From Calditrichota bacterium (GTDB taxonomy: Bacteria > Zhuqueibacterota > Zhuqueibacteria > Oleimicrobiales > Geothermoviventaceae), in the NCBI GenBank assembly GCA_013152765.1, contig JAADFT010000164.1, positions 1-5,735 of the forward strand: 5,735 nucleotides of DNA. Direction: 5' to 3'. The notes below the pieces were generated by a model that was given only the letters and a program-made list of their open reading frames with translations, was not told the origin of the DNA and did no database searches. Numbering within the stretch: the stretch's first letter is position 1; every line of letters begins with the position of its first letter. Positions 1 through 5,624 of the stretch are shown in pieces. A program made the translations under genes and the position numbers.

Positions 1-998
1 TCCGTGAAAAGCATCACCAGACGGTCGACACCAAGCGCGATCCCGGCTGAATCCGGTAGACCCACCTCCAGTGCTTCCAGGAAGGATTCGTCAACCGGGT
101 AGACCGTTCTGCCAAGCTGGCGCCTCTCGTCCTGTTCGTGCAACAAGCGTTGCCTTTGTTCAATCGGATCCGTCAGCTCGCTGAAGGCGTTCGCGAGCTC
201 GAGTCCACCGACGTAAAGCTCGAAACGTTCCACCGAGCTCGGATCGTCGGGCTTGCGTCTGGCCAGGGCCCCCATCTGCACGGGGTACTCGGTAAGAAAT
301 ACCGGCCTGTCCTGTGGCAACCTCGGTTCTACCTCGTTCAGGAAAATCAGGTAGAAGACGTCTTCCCAGGGCCAATCGGGACGAGCTTCGCGGTAGCCTT
401 TGGCGTGAGCGATGGCCACCAGCTCCACGATCGTGGTTTCGCCAGAAATGTCCACACCCGCGAATCGTTGCACGGCCTCTCTCATCGTCAGTCGAGGCCA
501 GGGTGGTCTCAGATCAATTTCCTTGCCCTGGTAGGAAATCCGCAAGTCCTTGTGTCCGAGGCTTTCCGCCACACGGGCGAACAGCTCCTCGCAGTCGCGC
601 ATCAGTCTGGCGTAGTCTGCGCCCGCACGGTACCACTCGAGCAGAGTGAACTCCAGGTTGTGAGTCTCCGAAACCTCGCCGTCCCGGAACGCATGCGTGA
701 GTGCGAAAATCTTCTCGAAACCCGCGGCCAGTAGTTTTTTGAGAGCGTATTCGGGTGACGTGTGCAGGAAGAACGGATAGCTGTGTCCACCACGGTCGTG
801 AATGGCAACCTCAAGCGGACTGAGGTGCGGCTCCATTCCGGGAAGTGGAACCAGGATTGGGACGTCGATCTCCAGGAACCCCTCGTCTTCGAAATACGCC
901 CGTACGGACGAGATGATTTTCGCCCGTTTGATCAAGCGCTCTCTTAGCTCCCCATTGCCGATCAGGCGCTTCCATCCCGCTCCGGTCTGCCCGTTCAA
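1..998 (-). CDS. epmA: EF-P lysine aminoacylase (EpmA/GenX/PoxA-like, class II LysRS paralogue), 3' end outside window
   Basis: Enzymes of this family activate a lysine-type substrate with ATP and attach it to the conserved lysine of elongation factor P, which helps ribosomes pass polyproline stretches. The 332 visible codons form a class II synthetase core. Motif 1 lies at about residues 28-50, ending at Pro47. LHTSPEY (78-84) follows. Motif 2 starts with FRDGE (104-108), then HNLEFT and LLEWY. GGLELANAFSEL is at 264-275, and motif 3 GIALGVDRLVML at 319-330 carries Arg326. There is no N-terminal OB-fold anticodon-binding domain, which separates EpmA from true lysyl-tRNA synthetase (LysS). 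Only the last dozen or so residues should be missing. The TTG start at 998 is chosen because GGAGG lies 7 nt upstream and the frame opens there. It overlaps the polA stop as TTGA, suggesting translational coupling. Oddities: HNLEFT instead of the usual HNPEFT, and ANAF instead of ANGF. EF-P and EpmB genes are not in view, so the substrate is inferred from the family. Confidence 0.9.
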   Translation of the reverse strand, partial: MNGQTGAGWKRLIGNGELRERLIKRAKIISSVRAYFEDEGFLEIDVPILVPLPGMEPHLSPLEVAIHDRGGHSYPFFLHTSPEYALKKLLAAGFEKIFALTHAFRDGEVSETHNLEFTLLEWYRAGADYARLMRDCEELFARVAESLGHKDLRISYQGKEIDLRPPWPRLTMREAVQRFAGVDISGETTIVELVAIAHAKGYREARPDWPWEDVFYLIFLNEVEPRLPQDRPVFLTEYPVQMGALARRKPDDPSSVERFELYVGGLELANAFSELTDPIEQRQRLLHEQDERRQLGRTVYPVDESFLEALEVGLPDSAGIALGVDRLVMLFT

Positions 999-3688
999 TG
1001 TGCCGCCTCCAGCCAGTTGCGCCCGATGCCGATTTCAACCTTCACCGGCACATTCAGCTCGATTGCCCCTTCCATTTCGCGGCGCACCAGCTCTTTCACC
1101 TCTTCAAGCTCCTCCGCAGGTACCTCAAACACCAGCTCATCGTGGACCTGCAGAATCATCTTGGTACGCAGCCCTCGCTTCTTGAGCTCCCGCCAGATGC
1201 GAATCATCGCCACCTTGATCAGGTCCGCCGCCGTACCCTGGATCGGCGTGTTAATGGCCGTCCGCTCGGCGAACTCGCGTACACGTTGATTTTCGCTCAG
1301 AATGTCCGGCAGGCGTCGTCGCCGGTTCAGCAGCGTGGTAACGTAGCGCTGTTCCCTCGCCCGCTGGATGGTCTGCATGATGAACTCGTGCACCTGCGGG
1401 TAGCTCGCGAAGTAGCCGGCGATGAACTGCTGCGCCTCGTCAGGAGTGATCTCCAGACGCCGTGCGAGGCCGTACGCGCCCATGCCGTACATGATGCCGA
1501 AGTTCACTTCTTTCGCGCGGCGTCGGTGGTCGGCCGTGACCTCCTCCGGCTCGATGCCGAATACGAGGGCAGCCGTTCGGGTGTGCACATCCTCGCCACG
1601 CTCGAAGCTTTCCCGCAGGCGACGGTCGCCCGAAAGGTGCGCCATGATTCGCAGCTCGATCTGAGAGTAGTCGGCATCCAAAAGGACGTGCCCATCCTCC
1701 GGGATGAACGCGCGACGGATCTGCCGACCGATTTCCGTGCGGATCGGGATGTTCTGAAGATTGGGCTCAGAGGAACTCAGGCGCCCCGTGGCCGTCACCG
1801 TCTGGTTGAACGAGGTGTGCACACGCCCTGTGCGCGGATTCACCATTTGCGGAAGGGCGTCCACGTAAGTGGACTTGAGTTTAGCCAGCTCACGGTACTC
1901 GAGCAGCAGCTTCGGGAGAGGGTGCTGGCGAGCGAGTTCCTCAAGCACCCGGGCGTCCGTGGAGTAACCGGTTTTGGTGCGACGCCTTGCCGGCAACTTG
2001 AGTTTTTCAAAAAGGATGACCGACAACTGCTTGGGCGAATTGATCTTGAAACGCTCCCCGGCAAGCTCGTAGATCTTGCTTTCCAGTTCTCTTAGCTGCT
2101 TTTCGAGCTCCCGGGACATCTGGCGAAGGTAATCCACGTCGAGCTTTACGCCCCAGTGCTCCATGTCGGCCAGCACCTGGACAAGCGGCATCTCCACTTC
2201 GTAGAAAAGCTGCTCAAGCCCGGCCTCGACAAGCCTGGGTTCAAGAAGCCTGTACAGTCGCCAGGTGATGTCGGCATCCTCGCAGGCGTAGGTTGCAATT
2301 TGTTCCACAGGCACGTCGGCCATCGAAAGCTGCTTGCTTCCCCGCTTGCCAATCAGGTCACTTGTCGGGATTTTCTTGTAGTTCAGGTACTCCAAGCTCA
2401 GCAAATCCAGGTTGTGCTGCCGTTCGGACGGGTTCAGCAGGTAAGCCGCAACCATGGTGTCGAAGTACACGCCCCTCAGCTCAACCCCGGCACCACGGAG
2501 CACGAGCAAGTCGTACTTGATGTTTTGCCCAACTTTACGCAGGGAGTCGTCCTCCAGGACCGGTTTGAGGGCCGCAAGGACCTCCGACTCGCTCAGTTCC
2601 AGGCGGTCGAAAATCGGGGCCTGCACTGGCACGTAGCAGGCAAAACCCTCGCGCCAGGAGAACGACAGACCAACAATTCGTGCGTCGAGCGGGTTCAGCG
2701 ACGTGGTTTCGAGGTCGACGGCGAATGTTCCCGCCTTACGGAGCTCAGCGCTCAGCCACGCGAGTTCCTCCCTCGTCCGAATTACACGGTAGTCCGCCTC
2801 GTCGCTGTTCGAATTGTGCGTGAAACGCTCAAGCAACGACTTGAACTCGAGTTCTTTGAAAAGCCTCGTCAGCTCGTCACGGTCCGGCTCCCCGACTCGC
2901 AGTTCCTCAAGATCGATCTCCACCGGCGCGTCAGCCCGCACGGTCGCGAGTTGTTTCGACAGGAAGGCCTGCTCTCGTTGCCCTTCAAGAGCCTTCCGGT
3001 ACCGCGGCTTCACCCGCTCCAAATTCTCGTAGATGCCTTCGAGCGAGCCGAATTCTCTTAGCAGCTCTACAGCCCCTTTCGGCCCAATCCCCTTCACTCC
3101 GGGAATGTTGTCCACCTGATCCCCGGCGAGCCCGAGGTAGTCGGGAATCTGCTCTGGCCGAACACCCAGCTTCTCAGAAGCGTTTTCCTGGGTGATTACC
3201 TCTGGCTCTTTGCCACCGGTCTTCGGGTTGTAGATTCGAATCCGCTCACTTACAAGCTGAACCAGGTCCTTGTCGCCGGTCACGATGGTCACGTCAAACC
3301 CGCGCCCGGCCGCTCGGCGAGCAAGCGTGGCGATGACGTCGTCGGCTTCGTAACCCGGCAGCTCAACAATCGGAATGTTGAGCGCGCGAATGACTTCTTT
3401 GATCCGCGGCAGTTGCTCCGACATCTCGTCAGGCATTCGGGGCCGTTGGGCTTTGTACTCCGCGAATTCCTCGTGTCGGAACGTGGGCTCCGGCGTGTCG
3501 AACACGACCGCCATGTAGTCCGGCTTTTCTTCGTCCAGAATCTTGAGCAGAGAGCGCGTGAAGGCAAACACAGCGCTCGTGTTCTCGCCCTTCGAGTTGA
3601 TGAGCGGATTCCGGACGAAAGCGTAGTACGACCTGTAAGCCAGGGCTGACCCGTCAATCAGAAACAGACTTTTTCGCTGATCGCTCAC
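995..3688 (-). CDS. polA: DNA polymerase I (5' nuclease, 3'-5' exonuclease and polymerase domains)
   Basis: Fills repair gaps and replaces RNA primers on the lagging strand. About 897 aa, close to the 928 of E. coli. The 5' nuclease domain (1 to ~290) has FLIDG, GYEADD (112-117), VTGDKD and a helix-hairpin-helix around 190-206. The DEDDy proofreading domain keeps all its acids: D325/E327 in DLETT, N389 and D393 in QNIKYD, Y467 and D471 in YACEDAD. The polymerase domain has TATGRLSSSEPNLQNIPIR (632-650), motif A DYSQIELR (D673, E678), motif B with R722, K726, F730 and Y734, and motif C VHDE (849-852). Phe730 matches the E. coli Phe762 position that discriminates against dideoxynucleotides. Three in-frame GTG codons could start it: 3697, 3694 and 3688. 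I chose 3688 because GAGGTG sits at proper spacing only for it; 3697 would have almost no spacer. First gene of a unit with epmA, transcribed away from citrate synthase. Confidence 0.97.
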   Translation of the reverse strand: MSDQRKSLFLIDGSALAYRSYYAFVRNPLINSKGENTSAVFAFTRSLLKILDEEKPDYMAVVFDTPEPTFRHEEFAEYKAQRPRMPDEMSEQLPRIKEVIRALNIPIVELPGYEADDVIATLARRAAGRGFDVTIVTGDKDLVQLVSERIRIYNPKTGGKEPEVITQENASEKLGVRPEQIPDYLGLAGDQVDNIPGVKGIGPKGAVELLREFGSLEGIYENLERVKPRYRKALEGQREQAFLSKQLATVRADAPVEIDLEELRVGEPDRDELTRLFKELEFKSLLERFTHNSNSDEADYRVIRTREELAWLSAELRKAGTFAVDLETTSLNPLDARIVGLSFSWREGFACYVPVQAPIFDRLELSESEVLAALKPVLEDDSLRKVGQNIKYDLLVLRGAGVELRGVYFDTMVAAYLLNPSERQHNLDLLSLEYLNYKKIPTSDLIGKRGSKQLSMADVPVEQIATYACEDADITWRLYRLLEPRLVEAGLEQLFYEVEMPLVQVLADMEHWGVKLDVDYLRQMSRELEKQLRELESKIYELAGERFKINSPKQLSVILFEKLKLPARRRTKTGYSTDARVLEELARQHPLPKLLLEYRELAKLKSTYVDALPQMVNPRTGRVHTSFNQTVTATGRLSSSEPNLQNIPIRTEIGRQIRRAFIPEDGHVLLDADYSQIELRIMAHLSGDRRLRESFERGEDVHTRTAALVFGIEPEEVTADHRRRAKEVNFGIMYGMGAYGLARRLEITPDEAQQFIAGYFASYPQVHEFIMQTIQRAREQRYVTTLLNRRRRLPDILSENQRVREFAERTAINTPIQGTAADLIKVAMIRIWRELKKRGLRTKMILQVHDELVFEVPAEELEEVKELVRREMEGAIELNVPVKVEIGIGRNWLEAAH
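1006..1010 (-). promoter_or_regulatory. Shine-Dalgarno of epmA inside the polA 3' end
   Basis: GGAGG on the minus strand lies within the last polA codons (Leu-Glu-Ala), with a 7-nt spacer before the TTG at 998-996. It is the main reason for choosing this non-ATG start. The first in-frame ATG is far downstream, inside the catalytic core, and would remove motif 1. Confidence 0.7.
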
Positions 3689-3694
3689 GTGCAC

Positions 3695-3700
3695 CACCTC
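3695..3700 (-). promoter_or_regulatory. Shine-Dalgarno of polA
   Basis: GAGGTG on the minus strand, within a longer purine stretch beginning CGGAG, ends 6 nt before the GTG at 3688-3686. It overlaps the two alternative GTG codons at 3697 and 3694, which argues against 3697 in particular. GTG 3694 remains possible using the upstream GGAG. Confidence 0.6.
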
Positions 3701-3721
3701 TCCGTTCGTTCACCAAATCAA

Positions 3722-3750
3722 AATGTAGGGCAAAAGTGCCCCTTTGTCAA
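3722..3750 (-). promoter_or_regulatory. sigma-70-type promoter of polA-epmA
   Basis: On the minus strand a perfect -35 TTGACA (3750-3745) is followed by a 17-nt spacer and a -10-like TACATT (3727-3722, 4 of 6 matches to TATAAT). The predicted start is near 3715, giving a leader of about 27 nt to the GTG at 3688. The exact -35 and ideal spacing make this the best housekeeping promoter in the window. The whole unit, including the TTG-started epmA, can be read from it. Confidence 0.75.
3728..3741. repeat. Short inverted repeat inside the polA promoter spacer
   Basis: GGGCA and TGCCC form a perfect 5-bp inverted repeat around a 4-nt centre, located wholly between the -35 and -10 boxes of the polA promoter. 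A protein bound here would block RNA polymerase, so it could be an operator. At this length it could also be chance. Confidence 0.35.
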
Positions 3751-3752
3751 CC

Positions 3753-3788
3753 GCGAAGTTTGCAATGCGCGGTGTTGCAAAAGTTCGC
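3753..3788. repeat. 36-bp imperfect palindrome directly upstream of the polA -35 box
   Basis: Reading the plus strand, GCGAA, one base, TTTGCAA (3753-3765) is mirrored after a 9-bp centre by TTGCAAA, two bases, TTCGC (3775-3788). Twelve bases pair in each arm, the only irregularity being one base against two. The 7-bp inner arms have centres 16 bp apart. It lies 2 bp from the -35 hexamer on the upstream side, where activators or repressors often bind. It has no T-run and no gene points into it closely, so a terminator is unlikely. The binding protein, if any, is unknown. Confidence 0.6.
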
Positions 3789-3882
3789 TCGATGGCATGT
3801 GCAGGCCGCCTTTAGCGCGGGGGAAACGCGAATAACATGCCACGGAAGCACCGGAATTCGAGTGAAACGTCTGCTTTACCGC

Positions 3883-3902
3883 TTTCTTCGGCAGCCGAGA
3901 AA
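3883..3902. repeat. Inverted repeat with one bulge
   Basis: TTTCT, bulged T, CGG (3883-3891) is mirrored by CCG, AGAAA (3895-3902) around a CAG centre: 8 bp with one bulged base. It resembles the two downstream TTTCC/GGAAA palindromes only in its outer arms, and its centre is about 41 bp from the first of them. It may be a diverged third site or unrelated. Confidence 0.35.
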
Positions 3903-3925
3903 ACCGGCCATTCAGCGTGCTTTCC

Positions 3926-3942
3926 TTTCCAAAACAGGGAAA
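3926..3942. repeat. Palindrome copy 1 (candidate regulator site)
   Basis: TTTCC and GGAAA arms flank an A-rich centre (AAAACAG). It shares the pattern TTCC, AAAA, two bases, GGGAA with the copy at 3957-3972. The centre at 3934 lies about 126 bp upstream of the transcription start predicted from the -24/-12 element. Confidence 0.45.
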
Positions 3943-3956
3943 TGCTGCCGCAGTTG

Positions 3957-3972
3957 TTCCCAAAAGTGGGAA
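3957..3972. repeat. Palindrome copy 2 (candidate regulator site)
   Basis: TTCCCA and TGGGAA form a perfect 6-bp inverted repeat with the 4-nt centre AAAG. It differs from copy 1 by one inserted C and a few substitutions. Its centre is about 30.5 bp from that of copy 1, close to three turns of the helix, so both would face the same side of the DNA. It lies about 95 bp upstream of the predicted citrate synthase start. Confidence 0.5.
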
Positions 3973-4033
3973 TACTCACCGAGTAGCGCGACTGGAGCCT
4001 CTTGGTTTTACAGCATTTAGAACACCGGCAGAG

Positions 4034-4049
4034 TGGCACGGTTTTGGCG
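4034..4049 (+). promoter_or_regulatory. Candidate sigma-54 (-24/-12) promoter of citrate synthase
   Basis: TGGCACG (4034-4040), four bases, then TGGC (4045-4048). This matches the sigma-54 consensus TGGCACR-N4-TTGCW with the essential GG (4035-4036) and GC (4047-4048) at the correct 12-bp offset. Mismatches are G for the second T of TTGC and G for the final W. A start near 4060 is implied, leaving a leader of about 180 nt. No good sigma-70 promoter was seen upstream of this gene, which slightly favours the reading. No rpoN or activator gene is in view. Confidence 0.45.
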
Positions 4050-4059
4050 AAATAAGGGG

Positions 4060-4238
4060 AGTTGAGTCTGGCCTCAGCCAAGCGAACGGCCCAGGCAGCG
4101 TTCGTGCGGAACATCGGGCTGAGCTCGGCGTGTTTCGTTGCTGAGGCAAGGAGGAGGTCGGTCAGGCTCTTTGGAGACGGCAAATTTTCCTTTCGCACAT
4201 AACGAAGGGAGAAGGATCTCAATCAAAAGGAGGATGTC
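4060..4238 (+). promoter_or_regulatory. Citrate synthase 5' leader with alternative stem pairings
   Basis: GCCTCAGC (4071-4078) can pair perfectly with GCTGAGGC (4140-4147). The overlapping CTCAGCC (4073-4079) can instead pair with GGCTGAG (4118-4124), so the two stems exclude each other. Either would enclose a local hairpin, CGAACG (4083-4088) with CGTTCG (4099-4104). There is no T-run suggestive of an attenuator, and it matches no riboswitch class I recognise. The leader's 5' end depends on the promoter prediction. Confidence 0.3.
4227..4233 (+). promoter_or_regulatory. Strong Shine-Dalgarno of citrate synthase
   Basis: AAGGAGG matches the anti-Shine-Dalgarno over seven bases and ends 5 nt before the ATG at 4239. 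It is the strongest ribosome site in the window, fitting a highly expressed central-metabolism enzyme. Confidence 0.85.
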
Positions 4239-5519
4239 ATGGCGACAATCCAAGAGAAGCTCGCTGAGAAGGTCCCGGTGTGGCGGGAAGACATTCGGGG
4301 CCTGATCAAAGAGCACGGAAGTGACGTGATCAGCGAGGTAACGGTGCAGCAGGCCTACGGCGGCATGCGCGGCGTCAAAGGCCTGGTCTGCGACACCTCG
4401 TACGTGGATCCGGATCAGGGCCTGATTATCCGCGGCCATCCCATCAGCACTCTCACCGACCGGCTTCCAGAAGAGATCATCTGGTTGCTGCTGACCGGTG
4501 AGCTGCCCAGCGAGGAAGAGCGCGACGCCTTCGTCAAAGAAATGGCCCAGCGCCGCGACGTACCCGAGGGCGTGTGGAAAACCCTCGAGGCCATGCCGGC
4601 GGACTCACACCCGATGACCATGTTGAGTGTGGCGGCCCTCACCCTCGAGAAAGACTCGAAGTTCAAAGCCAAATACGCCGAAGGCATCAAGAAGGACGAG
4701 TACTGGGTGTGGACGCTGGAAGACGCTCTGGACCTGATGGCCAAGATGCCGGTCGTGGCTGCGGGCATCTACCGGATGCGCTACGGCAAGGGCGAGCGGA
4801 TTCCTACCGACACCAGCCTGGACATGGGCGCCGACTACGCCCGGATGCTCGGTTTGCCGAATCCCAACGGTGAGCTCGAGAAGCTGATGCAGCTCTACCT
4901 GGTGCTCCACAGCGACCACGAGGGCGGCAACGTCAGCGCTTTTGTGACACACATCGTGAACTCCGCGCTTTCCAACATCTACTACGCTTACTCCGCTGGC
5001 ATGAACGGACTGGCTGGTCCGCTGCACGGCCTGGCCAATCAGGAAGTGTTGAAGTGGATCCAGAAGCTGCAGGAGCGCTTCGGCGGCGTGCCAACCCACG
5101 AGCAGCTGCGCGATTTCACCTGGGAAACCCTGAACGCCGGTCAGGTGATTCCTGGCTACGGCCACGCCGTGTTGCGCCAGACGGATCCGCGCTTCAAGGC
5201 CTTCCTCGAGTTCGGCAAGAAGTACTGCGCGGACGACGAGATCTTCCAGATCGTGGCGCGTCTGTTCGAGGTCGTGCCCGACATCCTGAAGCAGATCGGC
5301 AAGGTCAAAGATCCGTACCCGAACGTGGACGCTGGCTCTGGCGCGCTGTTGTGGCACTACGGCATGCACGAGTACGAGTACTACACCGTCATCTTCGGCA
5401 TTTCCCGTGCCCTCGGTGTGTGCTCGCAGGCCGTCATCAGCCGCGCCTACATGGAGCCGATCACGCGGCCGAAATCGGTCACGACCGAGTGGATCAAGAA
5501 GCAGGTCGGCGCCGCCTGA
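4239..5519 (+). CDS. gltA: Citrate synthase, eukaryote-like homodimeric (mitochondrial) type
   Basis: Condenses acetyl-CoA and oxaloacetate into citrate, the entry step of the TCA cycle, in the cytoplasm. The 426 residues align with mature pig heart citrate synthase (437) at a constant offset of 11 through the active site. Catalytic residues are His263 (PLHGLANQE), His309 (GYGHAVLR) and Asp364 (NVDAGSG), equal to His274, His320 and Asp375. Oxaloacetate and CoA ligands are also present: His227 (SDHEGGN), Arg318 (TDPR), Arg390 (GISRALG) and Arg410 (TRPKS). VDAHSG of the pig enzyme is VDAGSG here. SDHEGGNVSAF and MNGLAGPLHGLANQEV are typical of mitochondrial and Geobacter-type enzymes. The hexameric, NADH-inhibited E. 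coli GltA family lacks them, so NADH control is not expected (inference). Monocistronic: divergent from polA and followed by a terminator. The ATG is fixed by AAGGAGG. The symbol follows bacterial practice, and a methylcitrate synthase side activity cannot be excluded. Confidence 0.96.
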   Translation: MATIQEKLAEKVPVWREDIRGLIKEHGSDVISEVTVQQAYGGMRGVKGLVCDTSYVDPDQGLIIRGHPISTLTDRLPEEIIWLLLTGELPSEEERDAFVKEMAQRRDVPEGVWKTLEAMPADSHPMTMLSVAALTLEKDSKFKAKYAEGIKKDEYWVWTLEDALDLMAKMPVVAAGIYRMRYGKGERIPTDTSLDMGADYARMLGLPNPNGELEKLMQLYLVLHSDHEGGNVSAFVTHIVNSALSNIYYAYSAGMNGLAGPLHGLANQEVLKWIQKLQERFGGVPTHEQLRDFTWETLNAGQVIPGYGHAVLRQTDPRFKAFLEFGKKYCADDEIFQIVARLFEVVPDILKQIGKVKDPYPNVDAGSGALLWHYGMHEYEYYTVIFGISRALGVCSQAVISRAYMEPITRPKSVTTEWIKKQVGAA

Positions 5520-5547
5520 TCAACTTGTCGGTGCTGCAGCAGAAAAC

Positions 5548-5586
5548 AAAGGCAGGGTCACAAGCTGGGCCCTGCCTTTTCGTTTC
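5548..5586. terminator. Bidirectional intrinsic terminator
   Basis: AAAGGCAGGG (5548-5557) and CCCTGCCTTT (5570-5579) form a perfect 10-bp stem with a 12-nt loop. On the plus strand it is followed by TTTTCGTTT, ending citrate synthase 28 nt after its stop. On the minus strand the stem is followed by TTTGTTTTC, so it can also end the convergent gene whose stop is at 5625. Confidence 0.85.
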
Positions 5587-5624
5587 TCCGCCGTCGAATG
5601 TCAAGATGCTGAGCCGCGGGCGCG

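Larger units (their letters stand above)
3698..4238. other. Divergent control region between polA and citrate synthase, no convincing gene
   Basis: This ~540-bp stretch separates two genes transcribed away from each other. It is less GC-rich than the coding regions by eye. Open frames in it (up to 136 codons on the minus strand) lack ribosome sites, have compositions unlike proteins and resemble no family I know. It holds the polA promoter, several inverted repeats, a sigma-54-like element and the citrate synthase leader, listed separately. The part from 3789 to 3880 contains only a weak 8-bp inverted repeat, TGGCATGT (3793-3800) and ACATGCCA (3835-3842), separated by 34 nt. Confidence 0.7.

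Noticed and set aside
138..734. Plus-strand 198-codon frame at the left
   Set aside because: It is antisense to epmA, which reads cleanly through motifs 1 to 3 on the other strand.
1..998. Left gene as true lysyl-tRNA synthetase (lysS)
   Set aside because: The N-terminal OB-fold anticodon domain is missing, and the FRxGE and ELAN motifs fit the EpmA/GenX branch.
998..3061. Long plus-strand open frames opposite polA
   Set aside because: They lie antisense to an intact polA whose motifs are all in place. Their translations look like no known family and they lack ribosome sites; they follow from GC-rich codon use.
3753..3788. Palindrome as a transcription terminator
   Set aside because: There is no T-run after either arm and no gene runs into it; both neighbours start here rather than end.
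3793..3842. TGGCATGT/ACATGCCA inverted repeat as an operator or RNA stem
   Set aside because: The arms are perfect, but a 34-nt separation and only 8 bp make chance likely; noted within the control region only.
3736..4020. 94-codon plus-strand frame in the control region
   Set aside because: It has no ribosome site, overlaps the polA promoter and palindromes, and is rich in residues expected from random sequence.
3812..4222. 136-codon minus-strand frame in the control region
   Set aside because: It would begin with TTG and no Shine-Dalgarno, its composition is not protein-like, and it covers the candidate promoter elements and leader.
4605..5369. 254-codon minus-strand frame opposite citrate synthase
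   Set aside because: It is a shadow of a strongly conserved gene; its His/Val/Gln-rich translation mirrors the GC-rich plus-strand codons.
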